Counted from the stretch's first letter, positions 36,682 through 46,695 are shown. The stretch: 64,000 nucleotides of DNA from Chryseobacterium sp. 18061 (GCA_902706205.1 CACSKA010000006.1:340640-404639), one strand, 5' to 3'. The notes: generated by a model from the sequence alone, not told the origin. Translations and numbers: made by a program.

Positions 36682-38157
36682 GTGTCAGATAACAACCCGA
36701 TTCTGTCCGGTTTGCCGCAAAGTATCGCCGCCTATCAGGACGCCATTGAGCAGAGCAGCCAGGCGGTTGTCGACTGGTTAAAGCAGCCTGAAATGTATCA
36801 GGGGAAAACCGTCGACCAGTTGCGCGAGCGCATCCAGTTGAACGTTACCTCAGAAGGCCTGGGTAACCAGGCCGCCATTGCGCGTGCAGTTGAGTATTTC
36901 CTCAAGGACAGTCTTTCTGTCCATCACGCCCAATGCGTGGCGCATCTGCACTGCCCAAGCCTGGTCATCAGCCAGGCCGCAGAGGTGTTGATCAACGCCA
37001 CTAACCAGAGTATGGACTCCTGGGATCAAAGTCCGTCAGCGACCATCATTGAGGTAAAACTCATTCAGTGGCTGCGTGAGCAGGTTGGGTACAGCGCCGG
37101 AGATGCCGGCGTGTTCACCAGTGGTGGTACCCAGAGTAACCTGATGGGCCTGATGCTGGCGCGTGATGCTTTCTTCGCTCGTCAGGGGCACTCCGTCCAG
37201 TTGCAGGGGTTAACCGGCGATCTTAGCAAAATCAAAGTGTTCTGCTCAGAAAGTGCGCACTTTTCTGTGCAGAAAAATATGGCGTTAATGGGTCTGGGCT
37301 ATCAGTCCGTCACCCAAGTGAAAACCGATGCGTTCTCACGGATGGACCTTGCTGATCTGCAAGTCAAACTGGCACAGGCGAAAGCCAAAGGTGAACAGGT
37401 GATGGCGATTGTGGCCACCGCTGGCACGACGGATGCAGGTGCTATTGATCCGTTAGTCGAGATCACAACGCTTGGCGCACAAGAAAATATCTGGGTTCAC
37501 GTTGACGCTGCATGGGGCGGAGCACTGCTGCTTTCTGAGAAGTATCGCCATTACCTGAACGGCCTGGAATGCGCAGACTCTGTCACCCTGGATTTCCATA
37601 AGCAGTTCTTCCAGACCATCAGCTGTGGTGCATTCCTGTTGAAAGACGCGCGTCATTTCGAGTTGATGCGTTATCAGGCGGCTTACCTGAATTCTGATTT
37701 TGACGAAGAGCAGGGCGTGCCAAACCTCGTGTCGAAATCACTGCAAACGACGCGTCGGTTTGATGCCCTCAAACTGTGGATGGGCCTTGAAGCGTTAGGC
37801 AAAAAGCAGTACGCCGACATCATTGATAACGGTGTAACGCTTTCGCAAGATGTGGCTGAATATGTTTCAGCACAGCCGCATCTGGAACTGATTATGCAGC
37901 CTCAGCTGGCAAGCGTATTGTTCCGCTTCCGCCCGGAAAGTGGCGACAGCGCATTTGTCGCGTTGCTAAACCAACGTATCGGCGACGTTTTGCTGGCATC
38001 CGGGAGCGCCAACGTTGGTGTAACCGAAGCTGACGGTATAACGTGCCTCAAGATGACGCTATTGAACCCAACGGTTTGTCTGGAGGATGTAAAAATCCTG
38101 CTGGCAAGCGTGAAGGATACGGCTGAAACATTGCTCAACGCAGAGTTCCAGTCCTAA
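36682..38157 (+). CDS. ddc: L-2,4-diaminobutyrate decarboxylase
   Basis: PLP group-II decarboxylase (491 aa) converting L-2,4-diaminobutyrate to 1,3-diaminopropane. Markers: FTSGGTQSNLMGLMLARD, HVDAAWGGALLLSEKYRH, and DFHKQFFQTISCG with the PLP lysine. It starts with GTG at 36682, preceded by GGAG. Dat plus Ddc is the known enterobacterial and Acinetobacter route to 1,3-diaminopropane. The protein is cytoplasmic and usually dimeric. The 141 bp after it show no clear terminator. Confidence 0.93.
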   Translation: MSDNNPILSGLPQSIAAYQDAIEQSSQAVVDWLKQPEMYQGKTVDQLRERIQLNVTSEGLGNQAAIARAVEYFLKDSLSVHHAQCVAHLHCPSLVISQAAEVLINATNQSMDSWDQSPSATIIEVKLIQWLREQVGYSAGDAGVFTSGGTQSNLMGLMLARDAFFARQGHSVQLQGLTGDLSKIKVFCSESAHFSVQKNMALMGLGYQSVTQVKTDAFSRMDLADLQVKLAQAKAKGEQVMAIVATAGTTDAGAIDPLVEITTLGAQENIWVHVDAAWGGALLLSEKYRHYLNGLECADSVTLDFHKQFFQTISCGAFLLKDARHFELMRYQAAYLNSDFDEEQGVPNLVSKSLQTTRRFDALKLWMGLEALGKKQYADIIDNGVTLSQDVAEYVSAQPHLELIMQPQLASVLFRFRPESGDSAFVALLNQRIGDVLLASGSANVGVTEADGITCLKMTLLNPTVCLEDVKILLASVKDTAETLLNAEFQS

Positions 38158-38298
38158 ACGCTTAGTGTCGAAGTAAAGTCAGCCATGCGCTGCGTGAAAT
38201 CTGCAATTTGCTTGTAAGCGGTTTCACGTAGCGCGCGGACTTATCCAACCACGGTAGACGATATAGCCCAATAATTGGCGTGTCCCCGCACCGGAAGT

Positions 38299-39141
38299 TT
38301 ACATAAATTTCAAATCGATATCGTCCAGCTCAACCTTTAAAGAACGATGGTGATGAATATAACATTCAAATTTCAAATTTAGTTCATTTGGAAGGGGGAA
38401 TGGCTTTAATGGGAATATTTTTTGCAGGGCGCCAATGAACACCTCTGGAACAATCATGATTGAATCACCCCTAGAGCATAAATAAGCCATGGTCAGTAAA
38501 TTAGGGCTTTCCCATAAAATATCGCGATTAAGGATAAGTTCATCAGCTGTATTCATCCCATCAACCATGCTGGTAATACTACCAAGATCCCGACGCCAGC
38601 GAAGATGGGTATTATTACGCCAGTCACAGAGAGTGAAATTGTCATCAATCGTCGAGTGATTCTCACTGACAAGAATTTTCATATCAGATTGCAGAAATTT
38701 TTTAGAGACGAGAGCAACATCATCCGGAAGTTTCCCCCCGATATCTATATCAACTTCGCGCTGTTTGAGTTTGCTCAGTCGCTCATCTTCGCCGGCATCC
38801 ATCGTAATAAAATGGAACAGAGTCGAATCATCGCGGGATTGAATTGACTCGGTCAGAAGAAGCTCAATTAAAGAGTATGTCGCAATAAAATATTCTTTTC
38901 GCGATGTGTTAAGCGCATTCAGTTCTCGATAACGCGCTTGCAAAGCCAACGCAGTATCATTTGGTTTTAAGCCGAAACGGGTTCTGATAAAAATATCAGT
39001 ACCAAGCTTCTCTTTCAGACTCTTAATGGTGTAGCTAATCGTTGACGGTGAGATTTTCAGACGTGAGGCAGCTTTCATCGCATTCTCACACTCAATGACT
39101 TCATTGATTATCTTTAGTTTTTGTAGGCTTATTGTATGCAT
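38299..39141 (-). CDS. LysR-like regulator, first of three paralogs
   Basis: A 280-aa protein with an N-terminal winged helix (NAMKAASRLKISPSTISYTI, residues 21-40) and the marker RTRFGLKPND shared by its two neighbours. The effector domain is shorter than in typical LysR proteins and ends in VELDDIDLKFM. It is 22 bp from the next paralog on the same strand. Base composition is more AT-rich than the flanking metabolic genes, which fits acquired regulatory DNA. Confidence 0.82.
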   Translation of the reverse strand: MHTISLQKLKIINEVIECENAMKAASRLKISPSTISYTIKSLKEKLGTDIFIRTRFGLKPNDTALALQARYRELNALNTSRKEYFIATYSLIELLLTESIQSRDDSTLFHFITMDAGEDERLSKLKQREVDIDIGGKLPDDVALVSKKFLQSDMKILVSENHSTIDDNFTLCDWRNNTHLRWRRDLGSITSMVDGMNTADELILNRDILWESPNLLTMAYLCSRGDSIMIVPEVFIGALQKIFPLKPFPLPNELNLKFECYIHHHRSLKVELDDIDLKFM

Positions 39142-39163
39142 TGTTCTTCCAGCGGTGACAAAG

Positions 39164-40102
39164 CTAGGGTGACTGACAGGTAAATGTTGTTCTCACAGAG
39201 TGAATGATGTCATCGATCAGACGCGTCATAATGGGATTTTCTGTCATTTTATTATTAAAATGGATATAGCAATCATGCTTCATTCTCAGTTCCGCTGGCA
39301 GTGCGAGGCGTTTAACAGCGAATGCCTGGGTAAATAATGGAATGAAAATATCAGGCAACAGCATGATGTAATTACTCCGGGCGCAAAGCTCTACCATGTT
39401 AATGATGCTGCCGGAAACCACCGCCACATCTCTCTCCTGGATATATTTTTTTACTTCCCCAGAGACTTGCATATTTTCACAGTAGTAATCGCCGAGGGAT
39501 GACCATATAGCATGTTTAGCCTGATATAAATCAGAACAACTCACATCTGTCGGAATGTCTGTATTATGCATGCTGGCGAGTATTGAAATATTTGAGGTAA
39601 ACAGTTTCACTTTGCTGACTGCTTTGTCTTGCGGCAGTTCGGCGCCAATATCGATATACGCATTTTTATTGACCAGGTTGTCCAGACGTTCATTAACGTC
39701 AATGGTATAAGGTAAAAAGCTATAACGATACTTATCGGGCTGATGAGCCAAACTGGCAATTGACTCTGAAAGCAACATTTCCACTGGCGAATAGCTCAAA
39801 ATGGTCAGACTGTTTTCATTCTGATGATTTTCATCACGGCTAATATCGACATCCGCTGCGAAATACTTTTGATAGCGCTGACTGAGCTCATAAGCCGTCG
39901 CATTTGGTTTCATTCCGGTTCTGGTTCGAATGAAGAGATGTTCCCCGGTAATATCTCTGAGTTTTTTTAACGAGTAACTAATTGCAGCAGGGCTTAAGTT
40001 AAGCAACTTTGCTGTTGTTTTAACGCTACCACATACAACGAGGGTGTTAATGATTTTTAGTAGCTTTAACTCTATTGTCTGTGACATGCCGTAAAACTCC
40101 AT
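39164..40102 (-). CDS. LysR-like regulator, second of three paralogs
   Basis: A 312-aa regulator related to both neighbours: winged helix SVKTTAKLLNLSPAAISYSL, then RTRTGMKPNATA. Two starts are possible: 40102 (with AAAGGAGG ten bases before) and 40087 (MSQTIELKLLKI), the latter aligning with the first residues of the paralog. It is likely co-transcribed with the gene ending at 38299. Ligand unknown. Confidence 0.82.
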   Translation of the reverse strand: MEFYGMSQTIELKLLKIINTLVVCGSVKTTAKLLNLSPAAISYSLKKLRDITGEHLFIRTRTGMKPNATAYELSQRYQKYFAADVDISRDENHQNENSLTILSYSPVEMLLSESIASLAHQPDKYRYSFLPYTIDVNERLDNLVNKNAYIDIGAELPQDKAVSKVKLFTSNISILASMHNTDIPTDVSCSDLYQAKHAIWSSLGDYYCENMQVSGEVKKYIQERDVAVVSGSIINMVELCARSNYIMLLPDIFIPLFTQAFAVKRLALPAELRMKHDCYIHFNNKMTENPIMTRLIDDIIHSVRTTFTCQSP

Positions 40103-40621
40103 TCAGCCAGTACCTCCTTTATAATATATATATAAAGTAAGGATAGATAATTTTGTGTTTATTAACAAAATACCATGTCAGATGAAATGTAGTGTCAAAT
40201 CGAAATGCAAACAATACATAAAAACACATTAGTTACATTGCATATGAGTAACATCTCAAGATGACCATTTAACTCATTGTTTTTACTTGATTTTAATGGG
40301 TGTTTAACTAAATTAAAAAGTAAAATAAAAAATACTAAAAATGGAGGGGAGGTAGGGCGTGACACTCACTTCATTATTAACCATTATGCGCCACTGTCAA
40401 AATGATATTAACAACCGAGCATAAATAGCAGAAAATAAACCGATATAACACAGGAATGGATGATTATTGCAAAACTTACTTTTTCCGCGAGGGAGTGTGC
40501 TTCATAGAACCCACAATTTCAATCCCTGCACTAATAAGCGGGAGGATGAAGGGCTTGTTTGCTGCTATCATGGCTATATTGTTGATGGACACAGTATCGG
40601 TGTGACGTAGGATTATCTGAA
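40103..40621. promoter_or_regulatory. AT-rich divergent region between LysR paralogs
   Basis: No gene is visible in these 519 bp. The stretch is markedly AT-rich with an alternating TA run near 40120-40132 and several A/T tracts that would favour H-NS binding. TCGAAATGCAAAC at about 40200 resembles the TCGATGCAAA element found upstream of the fimbrial genes. Promoters for two divergent LysR genes must lie here. Confidence 0.45.
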
Positions 40622-41509
40622 ATGAATGTAGAACTGGATATCAAAGTCCTCCGAGCCATTTATACCCTCAGTACAGCAGGTAGCGTTACCAAAGCGGCAG
40701 AAATGTTACAAGTTACTCCAGCAGCAGTAACCTATCTGATCAATAAAGCAAGAAAAACAACAGGATCCGCACTTTTTTTCCGCACTCGGCAAGGGATGAA
40801 ACCGAATACACTGGCGACAGAACTTAGCCAACGTTATCAAGGGATGATGCAGGATTATTTCCCCGAAGATAGCATGTCTTCCAGCCTCAGCCGGGCGTTT
40901 ACCATCAGTACCTATTCACTTTTTGAATTCCTGCTGGCGCTTGAGTGGGGGAACGCAGTACAGAAAGGGGCAGAGCTCAGTTTTGTTCCCACTGAAGAGA
41001 ATGACACTCGCCGTCTGGCGGCGCTGCGTAACAAAGAGGTTGATATCGATATTGGTTCGCGCCTGCCGGTGGACAGCGCGATCATGCAGATGAAACTGTT
41101 TTCAACCGATGTCGGGATCATTGCCAGAAAAGGGCATCCTTCAATTTGTGACCAATTCACTACTGCGGACTGGCATGAAAATGGTCATGTACTGTGGTCC
41201 CGGGGTATGCATTTTATCAGCGATGATATCGAGCAAACGCGTAACTTCCGTAATCTGTTCGATCAACAAAACAAGGTGTGGATATCGAGCAGTACACTGA
41301 ATGTGACGTTACTGTGTGCGTATTCCGATGCGATAACCCGTATGCCTGTGCGCCTCGGGCGCAAGCTTGAGTCTGTGTTGCCAGTGACGTTGTTCAACTT
41401 ACCGGATAATTTGCAGATGACCTATGAATGTTACCTTCATTATCATCACTCCCTGTCAAATGATCAGGTCTTTCAGCAAGTGATAGCCAAAATCCAACAG
41501 ACGTTATGA
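40622..41509 (+). CDS. LysR-like regulator, third of three paralogs
   Basis: A 295-aa protein with winged helix SVTKAAEMLQVTPAAVTYLI and RTRQGMKPNTLA, matching the two minus-strand paralogs. It is convergent with the fimbrial operon (40 bp gap), and so sits between the diaminopropane genes and the fimbriae. The three proteins probably arose by tandem duplication; whether they serve dat-ddc, the fimbriae or both cannot be read from sequence. Confidence 0.82.
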   Translation: MNVELDIKVLRAIYTLSTAGSVTKAAEMLQVTPAAVTYLINKARKTTGSALFFRTRQGMKPNTLATELSQRYQGMMQDYFPEDSMSSSLSRAFTISTYSLFEFLLALEWGNAVQKGAELSFVPTEENDTRRLAALRNKEVDIDIGSRLPVDSAIMQMKLFSTDVGIIARKGHPSICDQFTTADWHENGHVLWSRGMHFISDDIEQTRNFRNLFDQQNKVWISSSTLNVTLLCAYSDAITRMPVRLGRKLESVLPVTLFNLPDNLQMTYECYLHYHHSLSNDQVFQQVIAKIQQTL

Positions 41510-41549
41510 CCTTCAACTTCGCCATTATTCGCCCTTTATAAGCGCGAAA

Positions 41550-42245
41550 CTATCGACTCGGGTTATCAATACGTTGCTCGGGCAGCACCCGGCCAAAATC
41601 ATTAATACCTTGCCAGCTTACCGGACATTGCGCGGCCTGCGAGCATCCGTCGATATTACGCTGGCTGAAAGGGGCAACCATCCCGGCATTACGTGCTTCA
41701 CGACCATTCACATGCAAATTGAATAGCGTCACGTAGTAAGGGGTAGGGTTTTCCACCCGTAATTGCTTACCGACTCGTGTCCATCGCAGTTTTTGGGTCG
41801 CGTCTTGAGCGGAACCTTGCAGCCCGGCAGGACGGTAAAACAGTTTTAGCTGTGAACGAATGGCAACCTGCACGCTGTTATCGTGGGGCGAACCGGACGG
41901 TATCGTCGCAATACTGAGCGTAAATACGCTTTCGCGATCACGGGCAAGTGAGCCACCGGTATAAATTATTCGTAACGTACTTTCACGCCCGGCCTTCAGG
42001 GCAAAAAGCGGAGGCGTTATCACAAACGGTGCTTTTTTTGCCGAAAGCGTACTTCCAGGCCAACTGCCGCCGGTCGAAATTTTGCTATTAATCAGCCACG
42101 CAGTCTGACTGTTATTGCGCAAAGGCAGGGTGACGCTGCTTTGTTTTTCGCCATATACCACGCGAGTGCCACCAATTACCACCCCGGCCTGGACACAGGG
42201 AATGGTGAGAAGGGTCATCACCAGGGTGCAGAATAACTTACGCAT
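41550..42245 (-). CDS. Fimbrial chaperone, second copy
   Basis: Periplasmic pilus chaperone (231 aa) with a ~20-residue signal peptide (ending CVQA). PapD-type features: the G1-strand region FVITPPLFALKAGRESTLRIIY and a NPTPYYVTLFNLHVNG segment near the C-terminal domain. It ends the operon and overlaps the upstream pilin by 8 bp. Two chaperones in one cluster suggest that one serves the distal pilins encoded beside it. Confidence 0.88.
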   Translation of the reverse strand: MRKLFCTLVMTLLTIPCVQAGVVIGGTRVVYGEKQSSVTLPLRNNSQTAWLINSKISTGGSWPGSTLSAKKAPFVITPPLFALKAGRESTLRIIYTGGSLARDRESVFTLSIATIPSGSPHDNSVQVAIRSQLKLFYRPAGLQGSAQDATQKLRWTRVGKQLRVENPTPYYVTLFNLHVNGREARNAGMVAPFSQRNIDGCSQAAQCPVSWQGINDFGRVLPEQRIDNPSR

Positions 42246-42768
42246 AATTCAGCATAAATGTTGCAGATGAATTAGCCGGGCCAGTGGAAACGGTATCTCC
42301 ATTCGCCAGGTAACGGGCATAAAAAGTCATGGTCACCGTGGCCTGGTCAGGCGTGAGTTCGGTATTCCCGCCTGGCTGACCCAGCGGGATAAGCGTTTTG
42401 TTATTGTCATAGATAGCAATCGCCACCCCCTTTGCTGCATCTGCATCAGCGGTCAATGCCAGCAATTCAGGGTTGCTGCCGTCAGCATTACCCGTAAATG
42501 TGACCGTGACATTGCTTGCACTTCCCCCGCATTTCTCCAGCGAGATGGTGAAAGGTTCATATCGACCGCCGTCACCGGAATGGGTAAAGAGTTGGCTGCT
42601 GACCGAGCCAAATTTGACCAGCAAAGCCGTTGAATCCGCTGAAACGGCACAGGTATTGCCGTCAATCGAACCGGTAATATTGATTGTTCCGGCATGTGCA
42701 CCAGGGCTTGCAGCCCACAAGGCGAGCAGGGAGAGTGCGGTAAGGCCGCGAAAAACAGGGCGTATCAT
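42238..42768 (-). CDS. Fimbrial minor subunit
   Basis: Pilin of 176 aa with a signal peptide (ending GAHA), two cysteines at about residues 50 and 90 (TCAV and KCGG) forming the usual disulfide, and a C-terminal beta-zipper segment ending SATFMLNYA. The start at 42768 has GAGGAG upstream; a longer frame begins inside the previous gene. It resembles the next pilin, so the pair probably form tip or adaptor parts. Confidence 0.86.
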   Translation of the reverse strand: MIRPVFRGLTALSLLALWAASPGAHAGTINITGSIDGNTCAVSADSTALLVKFGSVSSQLFTHSGDGGRYEPFTISLEKCGGSASNVTVTFTGNADGSNPELLALTADADAAKGVAIAIYDNNKTLIPLGQPGGNTELTPDQATVTMTFYARYLANGDTVSTGPANSSATFMLNYA

Positions 42769-42778
42769 CAGCAACTCC

Positions 42779-43303
42779 TCATTGATACTGCAAATCAAAA
42801 TACATCACCGCCGCAGCGTTACCCGGGACAACAACATCCTGCGTCGATTTATACCTCAGGGCGAAAGTCAGGGTATTGTCCGCGCCTGGTGTCAGCGAAT
42901 AAGCGGGAACGCCGTCAAAGTTAATCGGTATCAATACCCGTGTCTTGTTGTCGATTATTTCTATGCCGACCCCTTTGGCCACATTGTCGCCATCAGAAAG
43001 TGCCAGCAGGCGTGAGTTGTCTTTATCAGCGATGCCCGAAAAACTGATAACCACGTCGCTGGCGGAGGAGCCACAACCGGTGAGCCTGATATCAAACTCT
43101 TTTTCCGCGCTGACGCTACCGGTTGATGTAAAATCTGATGCCGAAAACTTACCGATATCGACCGTTTGCGTCTCATTTTCCACTTCACAGGTTCGGGAAA
43201 GGATGTTCCCGGTCATTTGCAGGTTATAGGTTTCTGCCCTGAGGCTTGCCGACATCACCAGCAAACTGATCAGCAGGGATGAGTTTAAAAATGTCGACTT
43301 CAT
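42779..43303 (-). CDS. Fimbrial minor subunit
   Basis: Pilin of 174 aa with a signal peptide (MKSTFLNSSLLISLLVMSAS, cleaved after LRA), a cysteine pair (TCEV and GCGS) and a C-terminal strand ending VMYFDLQYQ. Its ATG overlaps the usher stop by one base (TAATG), giving tight coupling. About half its residues appear to match the following pilin by eye. Confidence 0.87.
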   Translation of the reverse strand: MKSTFLNSSLLISLLVMSASLRAETYNLQMTGNILSRTCEVENETQTVDIGKFSASDFTSTGSVSAEKEFDIRLTGCGSSASDVVISFSGIADKDNSRLLALSDGDNVAKGVGIEIIDNKTRVLIPINFDGVPAYSLTPGADNTLTFALRYKSTQDVVVPGNAAAVMYFDLQYQ

Positions 43304-45900
43304 TACTGGCACACTCTCGTTAATTTGTTGATGGCATTCTGGCTGGCATCGTCTGGCAGGCGATATGTCACCACACACTGGCGGGCATCACCGTCCCCCC
43401 AGCGAACCGTCAATTTGCCTTTCTGTGCCAGACCGGACAGATACACTTGTCCGTCATCGCCGACAATACTGTTACTGCCTTTTTCTGTGGTGACGATGGC
43501 TCCAAAAGGGACCACCTTGCCGCTATGAGTCAGATTCATCAGGGCCCGGGCGCCGACATGGGTGTCAAAACGGGCCCGTACCAATGCACCGCGGGTCGGT
43601 ACGACGTTGACCACGGTATCGTCCAGATCGACGTTTTGCGGCAGGGTGGTGGTATCCAGTGCCATGCGGTTGCGACGATAGGTGGTGGCATAAGGAACGA
43701 CGGCATAGCCTCGCCAGTCGGTACGCAACCCGGTGTTACCTTCTACTTTCACATCATCGGCACCTGGCGCCGCGATCAGGACGTTGGTTTCACCCAATGG
43801 TTGTGACAGTGTTACGCCATTGCGGTGCGCAACAATGGAGCCGCTCAGCCCATAGTTGACCTGTTGGAAATTGCCGTTATCGCTGTAGTTATAGCCTGCA
43901 TTGGCACTTCCCCAGGAACCATCATAATTCATGCTGACCGAACCACTGGCGCCGCCGCCCTGGTTCTGATAGCCCTGTTGAATGTTGTAATTCAGATTGT
44001 CATCTTCCAGCAGCGTGCCGCTCAAGCCAGCATTCTGGGTGGTGTGTCCACGCGTATCGTTACTGATGCTATAAGTCGCATAGGCATTATGTTGCTGACG
44101 CGTAATATCCCCCGATGGGGTCAGCCACTGGCCGAGAGGGATTGAAATACCCAGCGCTACGCGGTTATCCGCCTCGCGCAGCCCAGGGACTTTGTTGTAG
44201 CTGTAGTTGAGCGTCCATGAAACACCGTACAGGTTGCCGCTATATCCGGTTTGTACCAGCGTGTTGACAACGCCCGTTCGCCAGTAAGTCTGGCGACTGC
44301 CGTTGATGTAGACCGAGCCATTGCTGCCAAGTTGTTGTGAAATATTGAGCTGGATTTTGTCGCGTTTATTATTGCGCAGATCGTAATAGTCACTGGGGGC
44401 GACCTGGGATTGGGGATCGTCGTTTTGTGAATTACGGGCATAGCCATTCATGCGCTCCCGGGTACTCTCTTCAAGGGTATAAAACCCTTCGGTCGAGTAA
44501 CGATAGCCGACCAGCTGAAAGTTAGTCCCGGTGCTGTTGAGTGATTTACCGTACAAAAAGCGTAGCGAGGCGCCGCTGTGTTTGCTGTCATCGGCCAGAA
44601 TACTGTTAGCCTGGGTCACATCCAGCGACAATGCGCCAAAGGTACCAATGTTGACGCCCAATCCGAGCGCAAAGGCATTGTAATTCTTCGCGACCTGCGT
44701 GCCGCCATAAGCCGTAAATCCGGCGGGTAAGCCCCACAGCAACGTAGACTGCGCAAAATTGACGTCATCCTGCAGTTCTGAATTACTGCGATACTTGCCC
44801 GCGGTGACGGCATATTTGATATGACCTTCGCGTTGCAGTACCGGCACAGAGGCATAAGGTACGGAATAGACGTCAACGCTGCCGTCAGTCTCTTTGACTT
44901 CTACAACCAAATCACCACTGGATGAGGTCGGAAACAAGTCATTGATTTCGAAGGCACCTGGTGGGACGTAACTTTGATAGATGGTGTAACCATTCTGACG
45001 AATGGTGACTTGCGCATGGGTACGTGCAATACCGCGAATGGTCGGAGCAAAGCCACGCAGACTATCTGGCAGCATATTGTCATCGGATGCCAGTTGCACA
45101 CCACGGAAACCCAGGCTGTCGAAAACATCTGACGGCGTGGTGCTGTCGCCAATGACCAGTTCACTGCGCAATGGAATGATCGCCCGCTCAATCCAGGTAT
45201 TGATATGTTGCCAGTCGCTACTGCTGTTATGACTACTGCTACTGTAGTTCCAGGTCGAATAATCACGCAGGCGCCACGGGCCGAGATTCAGGCCGCTGTG
45301 CAAGCCCAAAAAATAGTTATTGCTGGCGCCGCTTTGTTTGTCGTCGTTATTCGAGCCGCTAAAATTGTAATTCAACATCAGTGCGTTGATGCCTTCATCC
45401 CACTGTGAGGGCGGGATATAGCCACGGACAGAATTGTTCATCATCGCCTGCGGAACGCTAATATCCAGACGCAACCGTTCAAAGTTAAATTGGGTCGCAG
45501 CCCCTTCAATGGCGGTAGCAATATCCAGACATTTATCCGGGTCGGCATCGGCAAGCGCAGGTTTTCCCTCGATGTTAACACCCATGGCGCTCAACTGTGC
45601 CGGAGTCAGGCACGGGGTCAGGCCGGTCTCATCGACTCCCGCAGAGGGAAGGGCGTTAGCCGCCTGGAATTGAATATCCTTTCGCGACTGAAACGTATCG
45701 TTGAGATAAATATCAACGCGATAAGTGCCGGGTGCTTGTGTGCCGCCTTCAAAACGAGACAGATCGGCGACCGCAGAAGGATCGTCAGATAAAAATGCCG
45801 GATTAAAGTATTCATCGGCATAGCCATTCGCAGATGCCATCGCAATCGCAATCGCAACAGCCAGAGGCGCTATTTTATAAGATTTATTTTGCACTGGCAT
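43303..45900 (-). CDS. Outer membrane fimbrial usher
   Basis: FimD/PapC-type usher (865 aa). Signal peptide of about 36 residues ends GYA before DEYFNPAFL, the N-domain that captures chaperone-pilin pairs. The 24-strand pore, plug and two C-terminal domains follow in order; LPDSLRGFAPTIRGIA is a family signature. ATG at 45900 follows AGGAAAGGGAT; an upstream frame to 45924 lacks a ribosome site. It is downstream of the first chaperone by 81 bp. Confidence 0.94.
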   Translation of the reverse strand: MPVQNKSYKIAPLAVAIAIAMASANGYADEYFNPAFLSDDPSAVADLSRFEGGTQAPGTYRVDIYLNDTFQSRKDIQFQAANALPSAGVDETGLTPCLTPAQLSAMGVNIEGKPALADADPDKCLDIATAIEGAATQFNFERLRLDISVPQAMMNNSVRGYIPPSQWDEGINALMLNYNFSGSNNDDKQSGASNNYFLGLHSGLNLGPWRLRDYSTWNYSSSSHNSSSDWQHINTWIERAIIPLRSELVIGDSTTPSDVFDSLGFRGVQLASDDNMLPDSLRGFAPTIRGIARTHAQVTIRQNGYTIYQSYVPPGAFEINDLFPTSSSGDLVVEVKETDGSVDVYSVPYASVPVLQREGHIKYAVTAGKYRSNSELQDDVNFAQSTLLWGLPAGFTAYGGTQVAKNYNAFALGLGVNIGTFGALSLDVTQANSILADDSKHSGASLRFLYGKSLNSTGTNFQLVGYRYSTEGFYTLEESTRERMNGYARNSQNDDPQSQVAPSDYYDLRNNKRDKIQLNISQQLGSNGSVYINGSRQTYWRTGVVNTLVQTGYSGNLYGVSWTLNYSYNKVPGLREADNRVALGISIPLGQWLTPSGDITRQQHNAYATYSISNDTRGHTTQNAGLSGTLLEDDNLNYNIQQGYQNQGGGASGSVSMNYDGSWGSANAGYNYSDNGNFQQVNYGLSGSIVAHRNGVTLSQPLGETNVLIAAPGADDVKVEGNTGLRTDWRGYAVVPYATTYRRNRMALDTTTLPQNVDLDDTVVNVVPTRGALVRARFDTHVGARALMNLTHSGKVVPFGAIVTTEKGSNSIVGDDGQVYLSGLAQKGKLTVRWGDGDARQCVVTYRLPDDASQNAINKLTRVCQ

Positions 45901-45981
45901 AGTATCCCTTTCCTTCCTGCACACCTATGGCCGACGTGCTGCCGACGCTTTAGCATTCCTTTTGGTTAGATTTGGGGGGCC

Positions 45982-46695
45982 TTACGCGCCGCAAGACTGC
46001 GTGGCGGTATTGGCGCCGTAGTCATTGACCGTCTGAAAACGAACGGGCCCGCTTTTATGACCGGGGACGTCAACCGTCAGTGAATTCATTGGCGAGACCA
46101 TGGAGTTCGGTAATTTTTGACCGCCCACGGTGAACTGGACCAGGGTGACAAAGTAAGGGGAAGAATTTTTAACCGTCACGCGGCCGCCATCGACCCGACA
46201 GGTCAGATGTTTTGGCGCATCAACTGAATTCGAGGGGAGATGCTTTGGGCGCACAAATAATTTGATGACGCTTTGGGTGGCAATCTGCAAGGTATTGCCT
46301 TTAATACTATTTTTATCGACTGAAGGAATCGCTTTGCTGTTCAGGTAGAACACGCTTTCCCGATCGCTGGGTAGTGCTGGACCGTTGTACATAATCCGCA
46401 ACGTATTCTCTTTTTTCGGTTTCATGGTGAACAGCGGGGGGGTCAGTACAAAATCTGCTGATTTGCTGCCGTCAACATTGGTTATCCACGACTGAATCAG
46501 ATAGACATTCCCGGTGGAGGTGTTGCTCAGTGACAGCGAGGCTTCTTTTGCTCCCTGTGGATAAATAATCCGTGTTGCACCCAGTGCAATACCGCCTGTG
46601 CTGGCACTGGCTGAGCCAACAATCGCCAATGACAACAGCCCGGCGCTAAAAAGTGCGGTTATCGCATTGCGGTGATTTATCGTGTTTTTTTTCAT
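45982..46695 (-). CDS. Fimbrial chaperone, first copy
   Basis: Periplasmic chaperone (237 aa) with a ~30-residue signal peptide ending SASA. The G1 strand region FVLTPPLFTMKPKKENTLRI and the conserved SDRESVFYLNSKAIP segment are PapD-type. It ends in SCGA with a cysteine pair in the second domain. ATG at 46695 has AAGGGA upstream, preferred over an upstream frame to 46791. It follows the major pilin by 96 bp. Confidence 0.92.
   Translation of the reverse strand: MKKNTINHRNAITALFSAGLLSLAIVGSASASTGGIALGATRIIYPQGAKEASLSLSNTSTGNVYLIQSWITNVDGSKSADFVLTPPLFTMKPKKENTLRIMYNGPALPSDRESVFYLNSKAIPSVDKNSIKGNTLQIATQSVIKLFVRPKHLPSNSVDAPKHLTCRVDGGRVTVKNSSPYFVTLVQFTVGGQKLPNSMVSPMNSLTVDVPGHKSGPVRFQTVNDYGANTATQSCGA

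Noticed and set aside
34788..41549. Prophage or integrative element
   Set aside because: No integrase, tRNA, attachment repeat or phage structural gene was seen around the AT-rich regulator genes.
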